A stretch of 64,000 nt of DNA from Phycisphaerae bacterium (GTDB lineage Bacteria > Planctomycetota > Phycisphaerae > Phycisphaerales > SM1A02), in contig NYSW01000063.1 in assembly GCA_002683195.1 (NCBI GenBank), positions 27,036-91,035 of the forward strand, read 5' to 3'. Each line of letters begins with the position of its first letter. Position 1 is the first letter of the stretch. The translations under genes and the position numbers were made by a program. The notes below the pieces were generated by a model. That model did no database searches. It was given only the letters and a program-made list of their open reading frames with translations, and was not told where the DNA came from. Shown one piece after another: positions 1 through 8,874 of this stretch.

Positions 1-2898
1 GCCGGACAGAGTCGTGGAAAGTTGATCGGCTCGCTGGTGGCCCGCTCGCTTCTCCTGATCCTTCTTGCCGTCGCCCTTTCCCGACCGGCGATCGTCGATC
101 GCGGCGAGTCGCTCACCTTGATGGTCGTCGCGGACATGAGCCAGTCGATTCCCCGGGAACTGCAGCGCAGCAGCGAGCAGTTCCTGGCCCGGGTCGAGGA
201 AGCCAAGCGGAACGAAGAAGATCGCATCGGGGTGGTGACCGTGGCGGAGGCTTCGGAGATTCGTCAGACCCCCGATGCCAATGCACGCATCCAACTCGAT
301 CACGCCGGCGATCCCGCCGCCACCAATCTCTCGGCGGCGGTCCGAACCGCGATCTCCCTTCTGCCCACCGATACCGCGAATCGAATCCTGCTGGTATCCG
401 ATGGGAACGAGACGGAATCGAGCGTCCTCGAGGCGATCGAACTCGCGTCCGCCAACGACATCCCGATCGACGTGCTGCCGATCGAATACGAATACGAACG
501 AGAGATCGTGTTCGAGGGGCTCAAGGCCCCCAGCCGGGCACGGCTCGGGCAGTCGGTGGATCTTCGTGCCTTCATTCATTCGGCCGTGGAGACCGAGGGA
601 ACCCTCACCCTCCGGCGTAATGATCGGGTGATCGATCTCGATCCGGGTTCGGATTCGGACGGCATTCGGATCGGGCTCGACGCCGGCATCAATTCGATCG
701 CGATTCCAGTGACGCTCGAGCAGGGCGGTGCCCAGCGATTTCGGGCGGTGTTCATTCCCGACGACCCTGAGGCCGACTCCCTGATCGAGAACAATCTTTT
801 CGATGCGGTGACCTTCGTCTCCAGCGATGGACGGGTGCTCGTGGTGACTGACTCGGCGTCCGAGGTCGAGGCCTTCGTCTCGGCGATCCGTACGGGTGGA
901 CTCGAAGTCGTGGTCGAGCCATCTTCGGTTCTTGCATCGGGCATGGCACTGCTCAACGGCTACGACACGGTGGTGCTGTCCAACATCGCTCGCTGGACGA
1001 TCGATGCCGAAGCCGACCGGGCGATTCGATCCTACGTCCACGATCTCGGCGGCGGACTCGTCATGCTGGGGGGTGATCAGTCGTTCGGAGCCGGAGGCTG
1101 GATCGATTCCGAGACCGCCAAGGCTCTGCCATTGCGGCTTGATCCGCCGCAGGAGCGACAACTGACCCGCGGCGCACTGGCCTTGATCATGCATTCCTGT
1201 GAAATGCCTCAGGGGAACTACTGGGGTCAGAAGACCGCGATCGCGGCGATCGAAGCATTGTCCAGCCTCGATTACGTCGGGATCATCACCTTCAATTTCG
1301 GGGCGATGGGACAGCAGGTCAACGGGTGCAGTTGGAACTTCCCCATGCAGCTGGCCGGGGACAAGCAGGCCGCGATCGCCGCGGCGAAGTCGATGGTGAT
1401 CGGCGACATGCCCGACTTCACGGCTTCGATGCAACTGGCCGAACAAGGGCTTTCCAACGTGGGCGCGGGGCAGCGACACGTCATTGTGATTTCCGATGGG
1501 GATCCGGCACCGCCTCCCAAAACGCTTCTGGACAAGTTCGTGGCCCAGGGCATCACCATCACCACCATCATGGTCGGTGGGCACGGAACGTCCTCCGATC
1601 GCATGAACATGCAGGGGGTCGCGGAGTACACGGGAGGGACGTTCTACAACGTCACCAATCCCAAGGCGCTTCCGAAGATCTTCATCAAGGAAGCCACGCT
1701 GGTCTCGCGTTCCCTGATTCAGGAGGGGGACTATCAGGCGCAGGTGGCCCCGTCACTCGACGGCCCCACTCGGGGGATTTCGAGCGTTCCCGGGGTTGCC
1801 GGGTTCGTGCTGACCGTTCCGAAGGAGGGACTGGTCAAGATCCCGATCAAGATTCCGGTCGAAGATGGTGAGGATCCGCTGCTTGCCTCCTGGAATCACG
1901 GACTCGGCAAGGCCGTCGCCTTCACCAGTGACGTGGGAGCCCGCTGGGCCGGCCCGTGGGTCGCCTGGGCCGGCTTCCAACCGTTCTGGGAACAAGTGAT
2001 TCGCTGGTCGATGCGTCCGGCCACTCCTTCGAACCTCTCGATTCGTACTTCCATCGACGAACAAGGGTTGGCGGTGGTCGAAGTCGAAGTTCTGTCCGCG
2101 GATGGCGGCTTCGCGGATTTCCTTCCGGGCGAGGCCCGGGTCCTTTCGCCCGATGGCACCGGAGAACCGGCCCCGTTGCAGCAGATCGGCCCCGGTCGAT
2201 ACCGCACCGATTTCGCCGTGGAGCAACAAGGGGCCTATCTGGTCAACGCGGTGTTCCCGGGAGAGGACGGCCAGGCTGCCGCCAGCGTGCAGGCCGCGGT
2301 CGCGGTTCCGTATCGTCGGGAGTTCGCGACCACCCGCGACAACCGAGTGCTGCTGGAGATGATCGCAGAGCGGACCGGCGGCCGGATCTTCAAGTCGGAC
2401 ATCGATCTGGAGGTCGTCGACCCCTTCGATCGAAGCGGCTTGACCATGCCCGTTTCCCCGACCCGGATCTGGGACATCGTGATCGTCGTGGCGGCTTCAC
2501 TCTTCGTTCTCGACGTGGCGGTCCGACGACTTTCACTGGAACGCCGCCGCAGACGTCTTCAACCAACGGGAACCGGTGGCGGGACGGTCGAGGCGTGGCG
2601 AACCGCGCGTCGGCGGGCGTCCAAGGAGGGCGGTGCGACCGAGGCGGGGGATCCCACGCTCGCGTCCCGTCGGGTGGAGATCGATGAACAGGGCGGCGGT
2701 GAGTTCTCCGTCGGCGATGACCTGGGATCCGTTCCCCGGGATCAGGCCGAGTCCGCCGCTCGTCGGGCCTCCAGTCGGGAAACCACCGCGGATCAGGATC
2801 GAAAGGCCGCTGCGGATGGAGCCGAGGACATGACCAGTCGGCTGCTCCGGGCGAAACGTAGAGCCAGTGGTGATGATGGAGGGCCGACCGATGGGTGA
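1..2898 (+). CDS. Large membrane VWA-domain protein (5' partial)
   Basis: The frame is open from base 1, so the gene begins upstream of the window. About 965 residues are visible. A hydrophobic segment at the start is followed by a VWA-type domain with a MIDAS-like DMSQS near residue 44, a glutamine-amidotransferase-like stretch (about 265-370, with LGGGLVMLGGDQSFG), and a second VWA-like domain from about 390. In that second domain the usual DxSxS is replaced by HSCEM, so metal binding there is doubtful. A single membrane helix lies near nt 2464-2530, followed by a charged, probably cytoplasmic tail. It is the first visible member of a cluster with MoxR, DUF58 and BatA proteins. In related clusters such proteins act together at the membrane; the substrate is unknown. 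Confidence 0.85.
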   Translation, partial: AGQSRGKLIGSLVARSLLLILLAVALSRPAIVDRGESLTLMVVADMSQSIPRELQRSSEQFLARVEEAKRNEEDRIGVVTVAEASEIRQTPDANARIQLDHAGDPAATNLSAAVRTAISLLPTDTANRILLVSDGNETESSVLEAIELASANDIPIDVLPIEYEYEREIVFEGLKAPSRARLGQSVDLRAFIHSAVETEGTLTLRRNDRVIDLDPGSDSDGIRIGLDAGINSIAIPVTLEQGGAQRFRAVFIPDDPEADSLIENNLFDAVTFVSSDGRVLVVTDSASEVEAFVSAIRTGGLEVVVEPSSVLASGMALLNGYDTVVLSNIARWTIDAEADRAIRSYVHDLGGGLVMLGGDQSFGAGGWIDSETAKALPLRLDPPQERQLTRGALALIMHSCEMPQGNYWGQKTAIAAIEALSSLDYVGIITFNFGAMGQQVNGCSWNFPMQLAGDKQAAIAAAKSMVIGDMPDFTASMQLAEQGLSNVGAGQRHVIVISDGDPAPPPKTLLDKFVAQGITITTIMVGGHGTSSDRMNMQGVAEYTGGTFYNVTNPKALPKIFIKEATLVSRSLIQEGDYQAQVAPSLDGPTRGISSVPGVAGFVLTVPKEGLVKIPIKIPVEDGEDPLLASWNHGLGKAVAFTSDVGARWAGPWVAWAGFQPFWEQVIRWSMRPATPSNLSIRTSIDEQGLAVVEVEVLSADGGFADFLPGEARVLSPDGTGEPAPLQQIGPGRYRTDFAVEQQGAYLVNAVFPGEDGQAAASVQAAVAVPYRREFATTRDNRVLLEMIAERTGGRIFKSDIDLEVVDPFDRSGLTMPVSPTRIWDIVIVVAASLFVLDVAVRRLSLERRRRRLQPTGTGGGTVEAWRTARRRASKEGGATEAGDPTLASRRVEIDEQGGGEFSVGDDLGSVPRDQAESAARRASSRETTADQDRKAAADGAEDMTSRLLRAKRRASGDDGGPTDG

Positions 2899-3973
2899 AT
2901 TCGCCCGAGGGCTTCAGGTCGCGGTGGAGGACGTCGATGGGGTTGCGTCGGCATGTACGCGGTTCCGAGACGCGTTCAGCACCTTGCGCCTGGAAGTGGG
3001 CAAGGTCGTGGTTGGTCAGGAAGCCGTGGTGGAACAGACGCTCGTCGCCCTCTTCGCCGGCGGGCACGTGCTCCTCGAAGGCGTTCCGGGGCTGGGCAAG
3101 ACGCTGCTGGTAAGGACCATCTCCGACGCGCTGGGCCTCGATTTCAGTCGCATTCAATTCACGCCCGATCTCATGCCCGCCGACATCACCGGGACCACCA
3201 TCGTGGTGGAGGATGAAGCCGGGTCGCGATCGTTTCGATTTCGGCCGGGTCCCATCTTCGCCAACATCGTGCTCGCGGACGAAATCAATCGAGCGACCCC
3301 GAAGAGTCAGTCGGCGATGCTCGAGGCGATGCAGGAGCGTGCGGTCTCCACCGGTGACCGAACCCGCCCGCTTCCGGATCCCTTTCTGGTGCTGGCGACC
3401 CAGAATCCCATCGAGCAGGAAGGGACGCATCCACTTCCGGAAGCGCAACTCGATCGGTTTCTGCTCAAGGTCTCCGTCCCGTACGCCGTCCGTGGCGAGT
3501 TGATGGAGATCCTGCGGCGAACGACGTCATCGGGCAATCGATCCGCGACCCCGGTTCTGGATGGCGACGACATCATCGCGGCGCGAGCGCTGTCCCGTCG
3601 GGTCCTGATCGCACCCTCGGTTCAGGATTACGCGATCCGACTCGTGATGGCGACTCATCCCGAAGGTGAGTTCATGGTTCCTGCATTCCGCCACTACATC
3701 CGGATGGGTGCCAGTCCCCGGGCGGCGCAGGCCCTGGTCTCCACTGCCCGGGTCCTCGCGATCATGGACGGCCGTTATGCCGCCAGCGTGGAGGATGTCC
3801 GACGAATCGCCTTGCCGGTGCTCCGGCATCGGATCATTCGCACCTTCGAGGCCGAAGCCGACGGAGTGGAAGCGGACGACATCGTGAACGGACTTCTCGA
3901 GCGGCTCGCGGTGGATCCGGAGCATCCCGAGGATGGAATCGGAATCATGTCGGTTTCAGGGGGCGGCCGATGA
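2891..3973 (+). CDS. MoxR-family AAA+ ATPase
   Basis: This 360-residue cytoplasmic ATPase has Walker A GVPGLGKT (about residues 64-71), Walker B VLADEIN (about 128-134), and the MoxR stretches TPDLMPADITG and ATQNPIEQEGTHPLPEAQLDRF. MoxR proteins act as chaperone-like ATPases for VWA-domain partners, which fits the VWA genes on both sides. The ATG at 2891 is chosen because GGAGGG lies 7 bases upstream. Earlier in-frame GTG and ATG codons (2867-2876) have no better site. The start overlaps the end of the preceding gene as ATGGGTGA, indicating translational coupling. Confidence 0.95.
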   Translation: MGEFARGLQVAVEDVDGVASACTRFRDAFSTLRLEVGKVVVGQEAVVEQTLVALFAGGHVLLEGVPGLGKTLLVRTISDALGLDFSRIQFTPDLMPADITGTTIVVEDEAGSRSFRFRPGPIFANIVLADEINRATPKSQSAMLEAMQERAVSTGDRTRPLPDPFLVLATQNPIEQEGTHPLPEAQLDRFLLKVSVPYAVRGELMEILRRTTSSGNRSATPVLDGDDIIAARALSRRVLIAPSVQDYAIRLVMATHPEGEFMVPAFRHYIRMGASPRAAQALVSTARVLAIMDGRYAASVEDVRRIALPVLRHRIIRTFEAEADGVEADDIVNGLLERLAVDPEHPEDGIGIMSVSGGGR

Positions 3974-4929
3974 CTCGCTTTCCCGATGGCCCACCGCCGC
4001 CCTCCGAACGACTGACTTCGGTGGACCAGTTGATCGACGGCCGACTCATGGCCCGTCTCGATCACCTCGACGTGGTGAGTCGAAAGATCTTCAACGGACG
4101 GGTTCAAGGGGAACGCCGAAGCAAACGGCGAGGGCAGAGCGTCGAATTCGCCGACTTCCGACCCTACGTCGCGGGTGATGACCTCCGGTTCGTCGATTGG
4201 AACATCTACGGAAGACTCGACCGCCTGTTCCTGAAGGTCTTCCTGGAGGAGGAGGACCTTTCGATGATCGTGGCGGTCGATTCGTCCGCCAGCATGCACT
4301 GGGGGAACCCCGGCAAGTTCGACTACGCCCGCCGGCTGGCGATGGCGTTGGGCTACATCGGACTGGTGAATCAGAACCGGGTGTCGTTCGCGGCATTCGG
4401 AGGACTGGGGCCGGAAGGCGAACCTGCCAACCTGCAACGACTCAGCAATCTTCGCGGTCGTCGCCGTACCCATGAAGCCGGCAAGTGGCTGCTGGGTCTG
4501 GAACCCGGCGGCAGCGGTGGTTTCTCCGAGGCCATGAAATCGATCGCCTTGTCCAGGCAGGGACGAGGAATCATGATCGTGATCAGCGATTTTCTCCACA
4601 AGGAGGGATTCGAGTCGGGACTGCGTTACGTCGCCGGGCGTGGCTATGACGTGTTCGCGATGCAGTTGCTTTCGCCCCAGGAGATCGATCCGCGTGGCCA
4701 CGGAATGAATGGTGATCTGCGGCTGGTCGACCTCGAGGACGATGACGAGGCGGAAGTCGCGGTCAACGCCGCGGTTCTTCGAGGCTACAAGCAACGACTG
4801 GACAGCTGGTGCGGGGGGCTGCGTGATTACTGCATACGCCGAAGCATCATGCACATGATCGTCGACACCGGAATGGACCTGGACACGCTCATGCTCGAGT
4901 ACCTTCGTCGACGAGGTCTCCTTCGGTGA
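3970..4929 (+). CDS. DUF58 domain protein
   Basis: The protein has 319 residues and the DUF58 signature: a YVAGDDLRFVDWN block near residues 66-78, then RLFLKVFLEEED and a VWA-like core beginning VAVDSSASM. DUF58 proteins nearly always accompany MoxR ATPases and are thought to be their VWA-type partners; no reaction is known. The start ATG shares ATGA with the stop of the MoxR gene and GGGCGG lies just upstream, so the two are translationally coupled. No membrane segment is evident, so it is probably cytoplasmic. Confidence 0.92.
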   Translation: MTRFPDGPPPPSERLTSVDQLIDGRLMARLDHLDVVSRKIFNGRVQGERRSKRRGQSVEFADFRPYVAGDDLRFVDWNIYGRLDRLFLKVFLEEEDLSMIVAVDSSASMHWGNPGKFDYARRLAMALGYIGLVNQNRVSFAAFGGLGPEGEPANLQRLSNLRGRRRTHEAGKWLLGLEPGGSGGFSEAMKSIALSRQGRGIMIVISDFLHKEGFESGLRYVAGRGYDVFAMQLLSPQEIDPRGHGMNGDLRLVDLEDDDEAEVAVNAAVLRGYKQRLDSWCGGLRDYCIRRSIMHMIVDTGMDLDTLMLEYLRRRGLLR

Positions 4930-6932
4930 CCTGGTTGACACCTCTCTTCGGCGGCATCGTCCTCGCCTCGGTGATCCCGCCGCTGGTCGCGCTGTACTTT
5001 CTGCGTCTGCGAAGAACACGGCGGGACATTCCGAGCACCATGCTCTGGAAGAGATCGGTGGAGGACGTTCGGGCCAACGCGCCGTTCCAGCGTCTTCGAC
5101 TGAATCTGCTCCTGCTTCTGCAACTTCTGCTGCTGATCCTGCTCGGCATCGCACTGATGCAGCCAAGGTTCGATTCCGGTTCACTTCACGATGGGCGGAC
5201 GGTGATTCTGGTGGACCGGTCGGCTTCGATGAACGTCGCGGACGGGGATGGCACTGGACGAACCCGATTGGAACTGGCCAAGGAAGCCGCGATCGAGCGG
5301 ATCGAGTCGTTGCATGCCGGCGGCATCTTCGGCGGATCCGATGCGGAGATCATGGTCATCGGTTTTTCGGATGACCCGGCGATTCGGACGCCGTTCACCG
5401 ATTCCCGGCAGGAAGCGATCGCGGCCGTGGCGGGAATCGAGCCGACCGATGGTCGAAGTCTGGTCGGACCGGCGTTGGACCTGGCCCGGGCCTACACGAC
5501 GATCGTCGATCCGGATTCTCAAATGGGCCCCGGTGAAGCACCCGCGGCTCTGGAGATCTGGTCCGACGGCCGGGTCTCCGATCTTGCCGATCAGGTTCTC
5601 ATGCCCGGTGAAACGCTTCAATACCACCAGGTCGGTGATCCTGACGCCCGGAACATCGGGATCGCTTCGATTGCGGCTGAGAGACCTTACGACCAACCGG
5701 GACGGATTCAAGTCTTCGTGGCGGTGGAGAACCCGGATCCGGAGCCTCGGCAGATCGACCTGCAGTTGGCGGTGGACGGTTCGGTTCGTTCCATCACGCC
5801 GAAGCCGATAGATATCCCCGGCGCGAGAACCGAACCGGGTCTTGGCCGAATACCGGGCCGACGACAATTTGCCTTCACGCCGATCGAGCAACTTCGTGGG
5901 GCGGTGATCGAGGCCTCGATCCTCGGCGAGGATGGCCTCGCGGTCGACGATGTGGCGGCCATGGTGGTTCCGCCCGCTCGGCGGATGCGGGTGGCACTGG
6001 TCGGTCTGAATCGACCGGTCCTTCGCTCCCTGCTGGAAGGCATGCCGCTCGAGTCGCTCGAGGTTCTCTCCGGATCCAGGTTCGCGGCGGTCAGTGAGGA
6101 CGACGCGGATGATCGATGGGATCTGGTGATCCTCGCGGATCCTGACCTTCAGATGGATTCGTTGCCACCGGGCCGGTACCTGTCCTTTGGAACGGCCCCG
6201 CCGATCGAGGGCCTGCAGAATTTCGGAGATCCCGAAAGCGGCGTGATCGTCCGGCGGACCCGCGACACGCACCCGATTCTGCGGATGGTCAATCTGGACG
6301 ATCTCTTCATTGGTCGACTGGCCAAGGTCATTCCCGGGAGCGGGGTCACGGTGCTCGTGGAGTCCGGGCGGGGGCCACTGGTGCTCGAGGTGGAACGTGG
6401 ACCGATTCATCTGATCCACGTCGCCTTCGACCCTCTGGATTCAAACTGGCCCTACCTTCGATCCTTCGTGAACTTCACGGCCAATGCGGTCGACTACCTC
6501 GGAACCGTCGGCGATGCACTGACCAGCAGTGCCGGCATGCCGGGCCGCCCGATCACGGTGAGACTCCCGGTCGACGCCACCGACGTGAGGCTGGTTCCGC
6601 CTGGAGGTGACCCCGTCGAACTTCGACCCGGCCAGAACGGACTGGTCTCCTGGGGACCGGTTCGAAGGGCAGGTCTGCATGAGATCACCTGGCAGGAGCC
6701 GGGGCGAGAGGACCGTTCTCGACGGATGGTCGCGGTGAATCAGCTCGATCGTGAAGAACGATGGATCGAAGCGGCGGAGTCGGTGGAGATCGGTACCGCG
6801 TCCGTTCAAGGGCGGCGGGCTCGGCCGGGTGGGACCCGCTGGCAGGATCTTTGGCCGTGGATTCTCGTGGTGGTGATCGGCTTGTCCTTCATCGAGTGGT
6901 TTCTCTGGCAGCGGCAGGTGGGCGCTGGTTGA
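4926..6932 (+). CDS. BatA/VWA membrane protein
   Basis: This 668-residue protein starts with a BatA-type N-terminus: a hydrophobic segment, the LYFLRLRR motif, a stretch on truncated cytoplasmic residues, and a second hydrophobic run of leucines near residues 60-78. A VWA domain with an intact MIDAS (DRSASM) follows, then a long beta-rich region and a C-terminal membrane helix (about 640-660). The GTG start shares GTGA with the DUF58 stop. It is the last gene of the four-gene cluster and is followed by a hairpin at 6982. The family resembles the Bacteroides aerotolerance (Bat) proteins; its role here is inferred to be envelope-related. Confidence 0.9.
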   Translation: MTWLTPLFGGIVLASVIPPLVALYFLRLRRTRRDIPSTMLWKRSVEDVRANAPFQRLRLNLLLLLQLLLLILLGIALMQPRFDSGSLHDGRTVILVDRSASMNVADGDGTGRTRLELAKEAAIERIESLHAGGIFGGSDAEIMVIGFSDDPAIRTPFTDSRQEAIAAVAGIEPTDGRSLVGPALDLARAYTTIVDPDSQMGPGEAPAALEIWSDGRVSDLADQVLMPGETLQYHQVGDPDARNIGIASIAAERPYDQPGRIQVFVAVENPDPEPRQIDLQLAVDGSVRSITPKPIDIPGARTEPGLGRIPGRRQFAFTPIEQLRGAVIEASILGEDGLAVDDVAAMVVPPARRMRVALVGLNRPVLRSLLEGMPLESLEVLSGSRFAAVSEDDADDRWDLVILADPDLQMDSLPPGRYLSFGTAPPIEGLQNFGDPESGVIVRRTRDTHPILRMVNLDDLFIGRLAKVIPGSGVTVLVESGRGPLVLEVERGPIHLIHVAFDPLDSNWPYLRSFVNFTANAVDYLGTVGDALTSSAGMPGRPITVRLPVDATDVRLVPPGGDPVELRPGQNGLVSWGPVRRAGLHEITWQEPGREDRSRRMVAVNQLDREERWIEAAESVEIGTASVQGRRARPGGTRWQDLWPWILVVVIGLSFIEWFLWQRQVGAG

Positions 6933-6981
6933 TCCAGCCGGTTCGGACGGGCTCGGGCCGAATCAGATTCGAGCGAATGAA

Positions 6982-7020
6982 AAACCGCGGCGACGGCCTT
7001 GATGGCCGGCGTCGCGGTTT
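6982..7020. terminator. Bidirectional hairpin terminator
   Basis: Two 17-base arms (6982-6998 and 7004-7020), with two mismatches and a 5-base loop, lie between the convergent BatA and YggX-type genes. The arms begin with AAACC and end with GGTTT, so each direction ends in a short T stretch. Confidence 0.75.
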
Positions 7021-7061
7021 CTGGTTCCTGCTTCATCTTCTTTCACGGCGGTGAGGTGCCC

Positions 7062-7727
7062 TCAACCGTTGAGAAGCTTCTCGCGGAGTTCGTCGTCGAT
7101 GCCGAGGAACTCACGCATGTGTCGATCGTAGGTCTCCTGATCTTCGTCCCGGCTGAAGTCGAGGCGGAGTTCGTTGATGACCTTGGTTCCCTGGCCGATC
7201 CAATCGGTCCAGGTTTGAAAGGAGATGTTCTCCTGGATCCAGGCACCGATCGGGCCCTTGAACGGGGGATGCTCGAGTTGGGTTCCAGTGCGGCCGGTCT
7301 GCCGGCAGATGAAGGAGCCGGATGCGGCAAGTTCATCGGCCGCCGCATTCTCCTCTTCGGAGAGGGCGGGCGCGGCCCGCCCGATCGACTCGAGTTTGTC
7401 TCCGATGCCATCCCGGACGAGGAGGTCTCCTCGCGTGGCCGCCACTTTCCAGCCTGTTTCAAGGACCACCACGGCTCGATCTTCAAGACCCGCGTCGAGC
7501 ATGGCTTCGCCCGCCAGTTGATACGCCTTGCTCATGTCAGCGTTGAGCTCGATCACTTTTTCGAAGCTCTTGGCAGCTTCAGCTGCTCGGCCGGCTTGAA
7601 GGTAGGCGTTGCCGAGAGAGAAATGAGCCATCTCATTCTCGGGATCCGCCGTGGTCATGTTTTCAAACTGGGCGATACGTTGTTCGAGGCGGGGATCCCG
7701 CTCGTCGGTAGTAGGTGCGTCGGTCAT
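7062..7727 (-). CDS. TPR - Fe(2+)-trafficking (YggX-like) fusion protein
   Basis: The protein has 221 residues. The N-terminal part (about 10-85) holds TPR-like helices (MAHFSLGNAYLQAGRAAEAAKSFEKVIEL). The C-terminal part (about 138-218) matches the YggX family: a single conserved Cys in FICRQTGRTG, then LEHPPFKGPIG, WTDWIGQGTKVINELRLD and a helical end. YggX protects Fe-S enzymes from oxidative damage and is normally about 90 residues and free-standing, so the TPR fusion suggests docking to a partner. The ATG is preceded by TAGCAT 6 bases upstream and has no Shine-Dalgarno site, so the mRNA is probably leaderless. Confidence 0.85.
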   Translation of the reverse strand: MTDAPTTDERDPRLEQRIAQFENMTTADPENEMAHFSLGNAYLQAGRAAEAAKSFEKVIELNADMSKAYQLAGEAMLDAGLEDRAVVVLETGWKVAATRGDLLVRDGIGDKLESIGRAAPALSEEENAAADELAASGSFICRQTGRTGTQLEHPPFKGPIGAWIQENISFQTWTDWIGQGTKVINELRLDFSRDEDQETYDRHMREFLGIDDELREKLLNG

Positions 7728-7733
7728 GCCCCG

Positions 7734-7739
7734 ATGCTA
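7734..7739 (-). promoter_or_regulatory. -10 element of leaderless type (TPR-YggX gene)
   Basis: TAGCAT on the minus strand ends 6 bases before the ATG, so transcription would begin at or within a base of the start codon. Confidence 0.6.
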
Positions 7740-7810
7740 GCACGCAGGACTCGCCAGCGGTCGCGGTAAGCCGCAGGCAGGAGGCCAGAATGTCGCCTGT
7801 TCCTCGAGAT

Positions 7811-8329
7811 TCAGCCGAAGGCTTGTGGATTCACGGATTTCATGAATGCCTGGAGGACCGATTGCAGGGTTTTTTCCGGTGGGAGCCCCCGCAACGAATC
7901 GACCAGCAGCGCGAATTCCCGGCTTGCTCCGGACGTGTTCGCGGAGTCGATCACCGCCTGAATCGTACAGTCACGAATCAGGCCTCCGGGAAGGCTGGCC
8001 TGAAGATGATCGAGCCAGTCTTGGGCAGCCTTTCTAGATCGGTCGTCCGGTCGGGTCAGGTAGACGTACCGAGACCACCCCAGGATCCAACTTTCCAGAG
8101 ATTCGTCCCGGGGCTGAATCAACAGGGTTCGAATCAGCGGGACGGGATCCTCGAAGGTCAGGGCCCGACGAACGTCGTCCCGCTTCACCCGCATGAAACG
8201 CCCGGTTCGAACCCCGGGAAGGGATCCTTTGGACCTCAGGCGTTCGAGGGTTCGGCGTGAAACCTTGAACTCGTCGGCAGCATCGTCGAGGGTCAGCCAG
8301 TTCTGATTGGTGGGGTCTTCGAACGTCAT
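7811..8329 (-). CDS. Excisionase-type helix-turn-helix protein
   Basis: This 172-residue protein has a MerR/excisionase-like winged HTH in its first 60 residues: a WLTLDDAADEFKVSRRTLERL recognition region, then GSLPGVRTGRFMRVKRDDV, typical of the helix_turn_helix_17 type. The remaining 110 residues are helical and unrecognised. No integrase, phage or plasmid gene is near, so it is probably a chromosomal regulator. A 22-base inverted repeat ends only two bases from the ATG, there is no Shine-Dalgarno site, and a TACGGG hexamer lies 6 bases upstream. Autoregulation through that repeat is a reasonable inference. Confidence 0.75.
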   Translation of the reverse strand: MTFEDPTNQNWLTLDDAADEFKVSRRTLERLRSKGSLPGVRTGRFMRVKRDDVRRALTFEDPVPLIRTLLIQPRDESLESWILGWSRYVYLTRPDDRSRKAAQDWLDHLQASLPGGLIRDCTIQAVIDSANTSGASREFALLVDSLRGLPPEKTLQSVLQAFMKSVNPQAFG

Positions 8330-8331
8330 TG

Positions 8332-8353
8332 GTTACCCGTACATGCGTGTAAC
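8332..8353. promoter_or_regulatory. Palindromic operator candidate at the HTH gene start
   Basis: Arms GTTACCCG and CGTGTAAC flank a 6-base centre, with one mismatch per 8-base arm. The site begins two bases upstream of the HTH gene's ATG, so a bound dimer would cover both the likely -10 region and the start codon. Confidence 0.55.
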
Positions 8354-8424
8354 AGCTGGGGCGGCGCAGGAATTTCATGATTTGCGACCTCATTTTTGGA
8401 AAAATGCCCCGGATTCAGGAGATG

Positions 8425-8459
8425 AAAAAACGCGGCCACGATCAGTGATCGTGGCCGCG
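8425..8459 (-). terminator. Rho-independent terminator of the HTH-TPR/secreted-protein unit
   Basis: This is a perfect inverted repeat (8431-8459, 14-base arms CGCGGCCACGATCA and its complement). On the minus strand it is followed by six Ts (8430-8425). It lies 75 bases beyond the stop of the small secreted protein gene. Confidence 0.85.
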
Positions 8460-8533
8460 GCATGAATTTCCAGCCAGAAATGGTCTGGTTGAACCCGGGG
8501 GGTATTCGAGGTTTCACGGAACGCGGCGATCGG

Positions 8534-8854
8534 TCAGCGGCGTCGCCTGAATTCGTGACCCCGGAATCGGAATGGGACGAGAAGTTCGAGTCGGAAGGGG
8601 CCGTTCCAGATCGGACGCCAAGGTCGATCTGACGGCGTGCTTCGACTGGCGAAATGCCAGCCGTGCCGATTCACAGGTCCTTCGTTGTCGACGTCCGCGA
8701 AACGGAGTCTGAGTTTGCCGTTCTTGCCACGATCTTCGGCTTCGGCGTGGGCATCCCCGGTGATTGAACCCAGGCAGACCGCAAGGCCGAGAATGATGAG
8801 ACTGACGGGGTGAACGTGGCTTCTGCCACGCGGGAGCCGGTGAATGTGATTCAT
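8534..8854 (-). CDS. Small secreted protein of unknown function
   Basis: The protein has 106 residues. It starts with a basic stretch, then a hydrophobic core (VSLIILGLAVCLGSITG) and a probable signal peptidase site after AHA near residue 37. The mature part is short, rich in Arg, Trp and Phe, and ends in RRRR. I recognise no family. The start is well supported by GGAGG seven bases upstream of the ATG. It lies 20 bases after the HTH-TPR gene and before a strong terminator, so the two probably form one transcript. Confidence 0.7.
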   Translation of the reverse strand: MNHIHRLPRGRSHVHPVSLIILGLAVCLGSITGDAHAEAEDRGKNGKLRLRFADVDNEGPVNRHGWHFASRSTPSDRPWRPIWNGPFRLELLVPFRFRGHEFRRRR

Positions 8855-8874
8855 GATGGTCCTCCGATGCGGGG

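Noticed and set aside
2390..6419. Long minus-strand frames (for example 2390-3448, 3775-5184, 5181-6419) opposite the MoxR/DUF58/BatA operon
   Set aside because: They are Arg- and His-rich, have no recognisable motifs, and mirror well supported genes.
7811..8329. A prophage or integrative element around the excisionase-type HTH gene
   Set aside because: No integrase, attachment repeat or phage gene is nearby, and base composition matches the surroundings.
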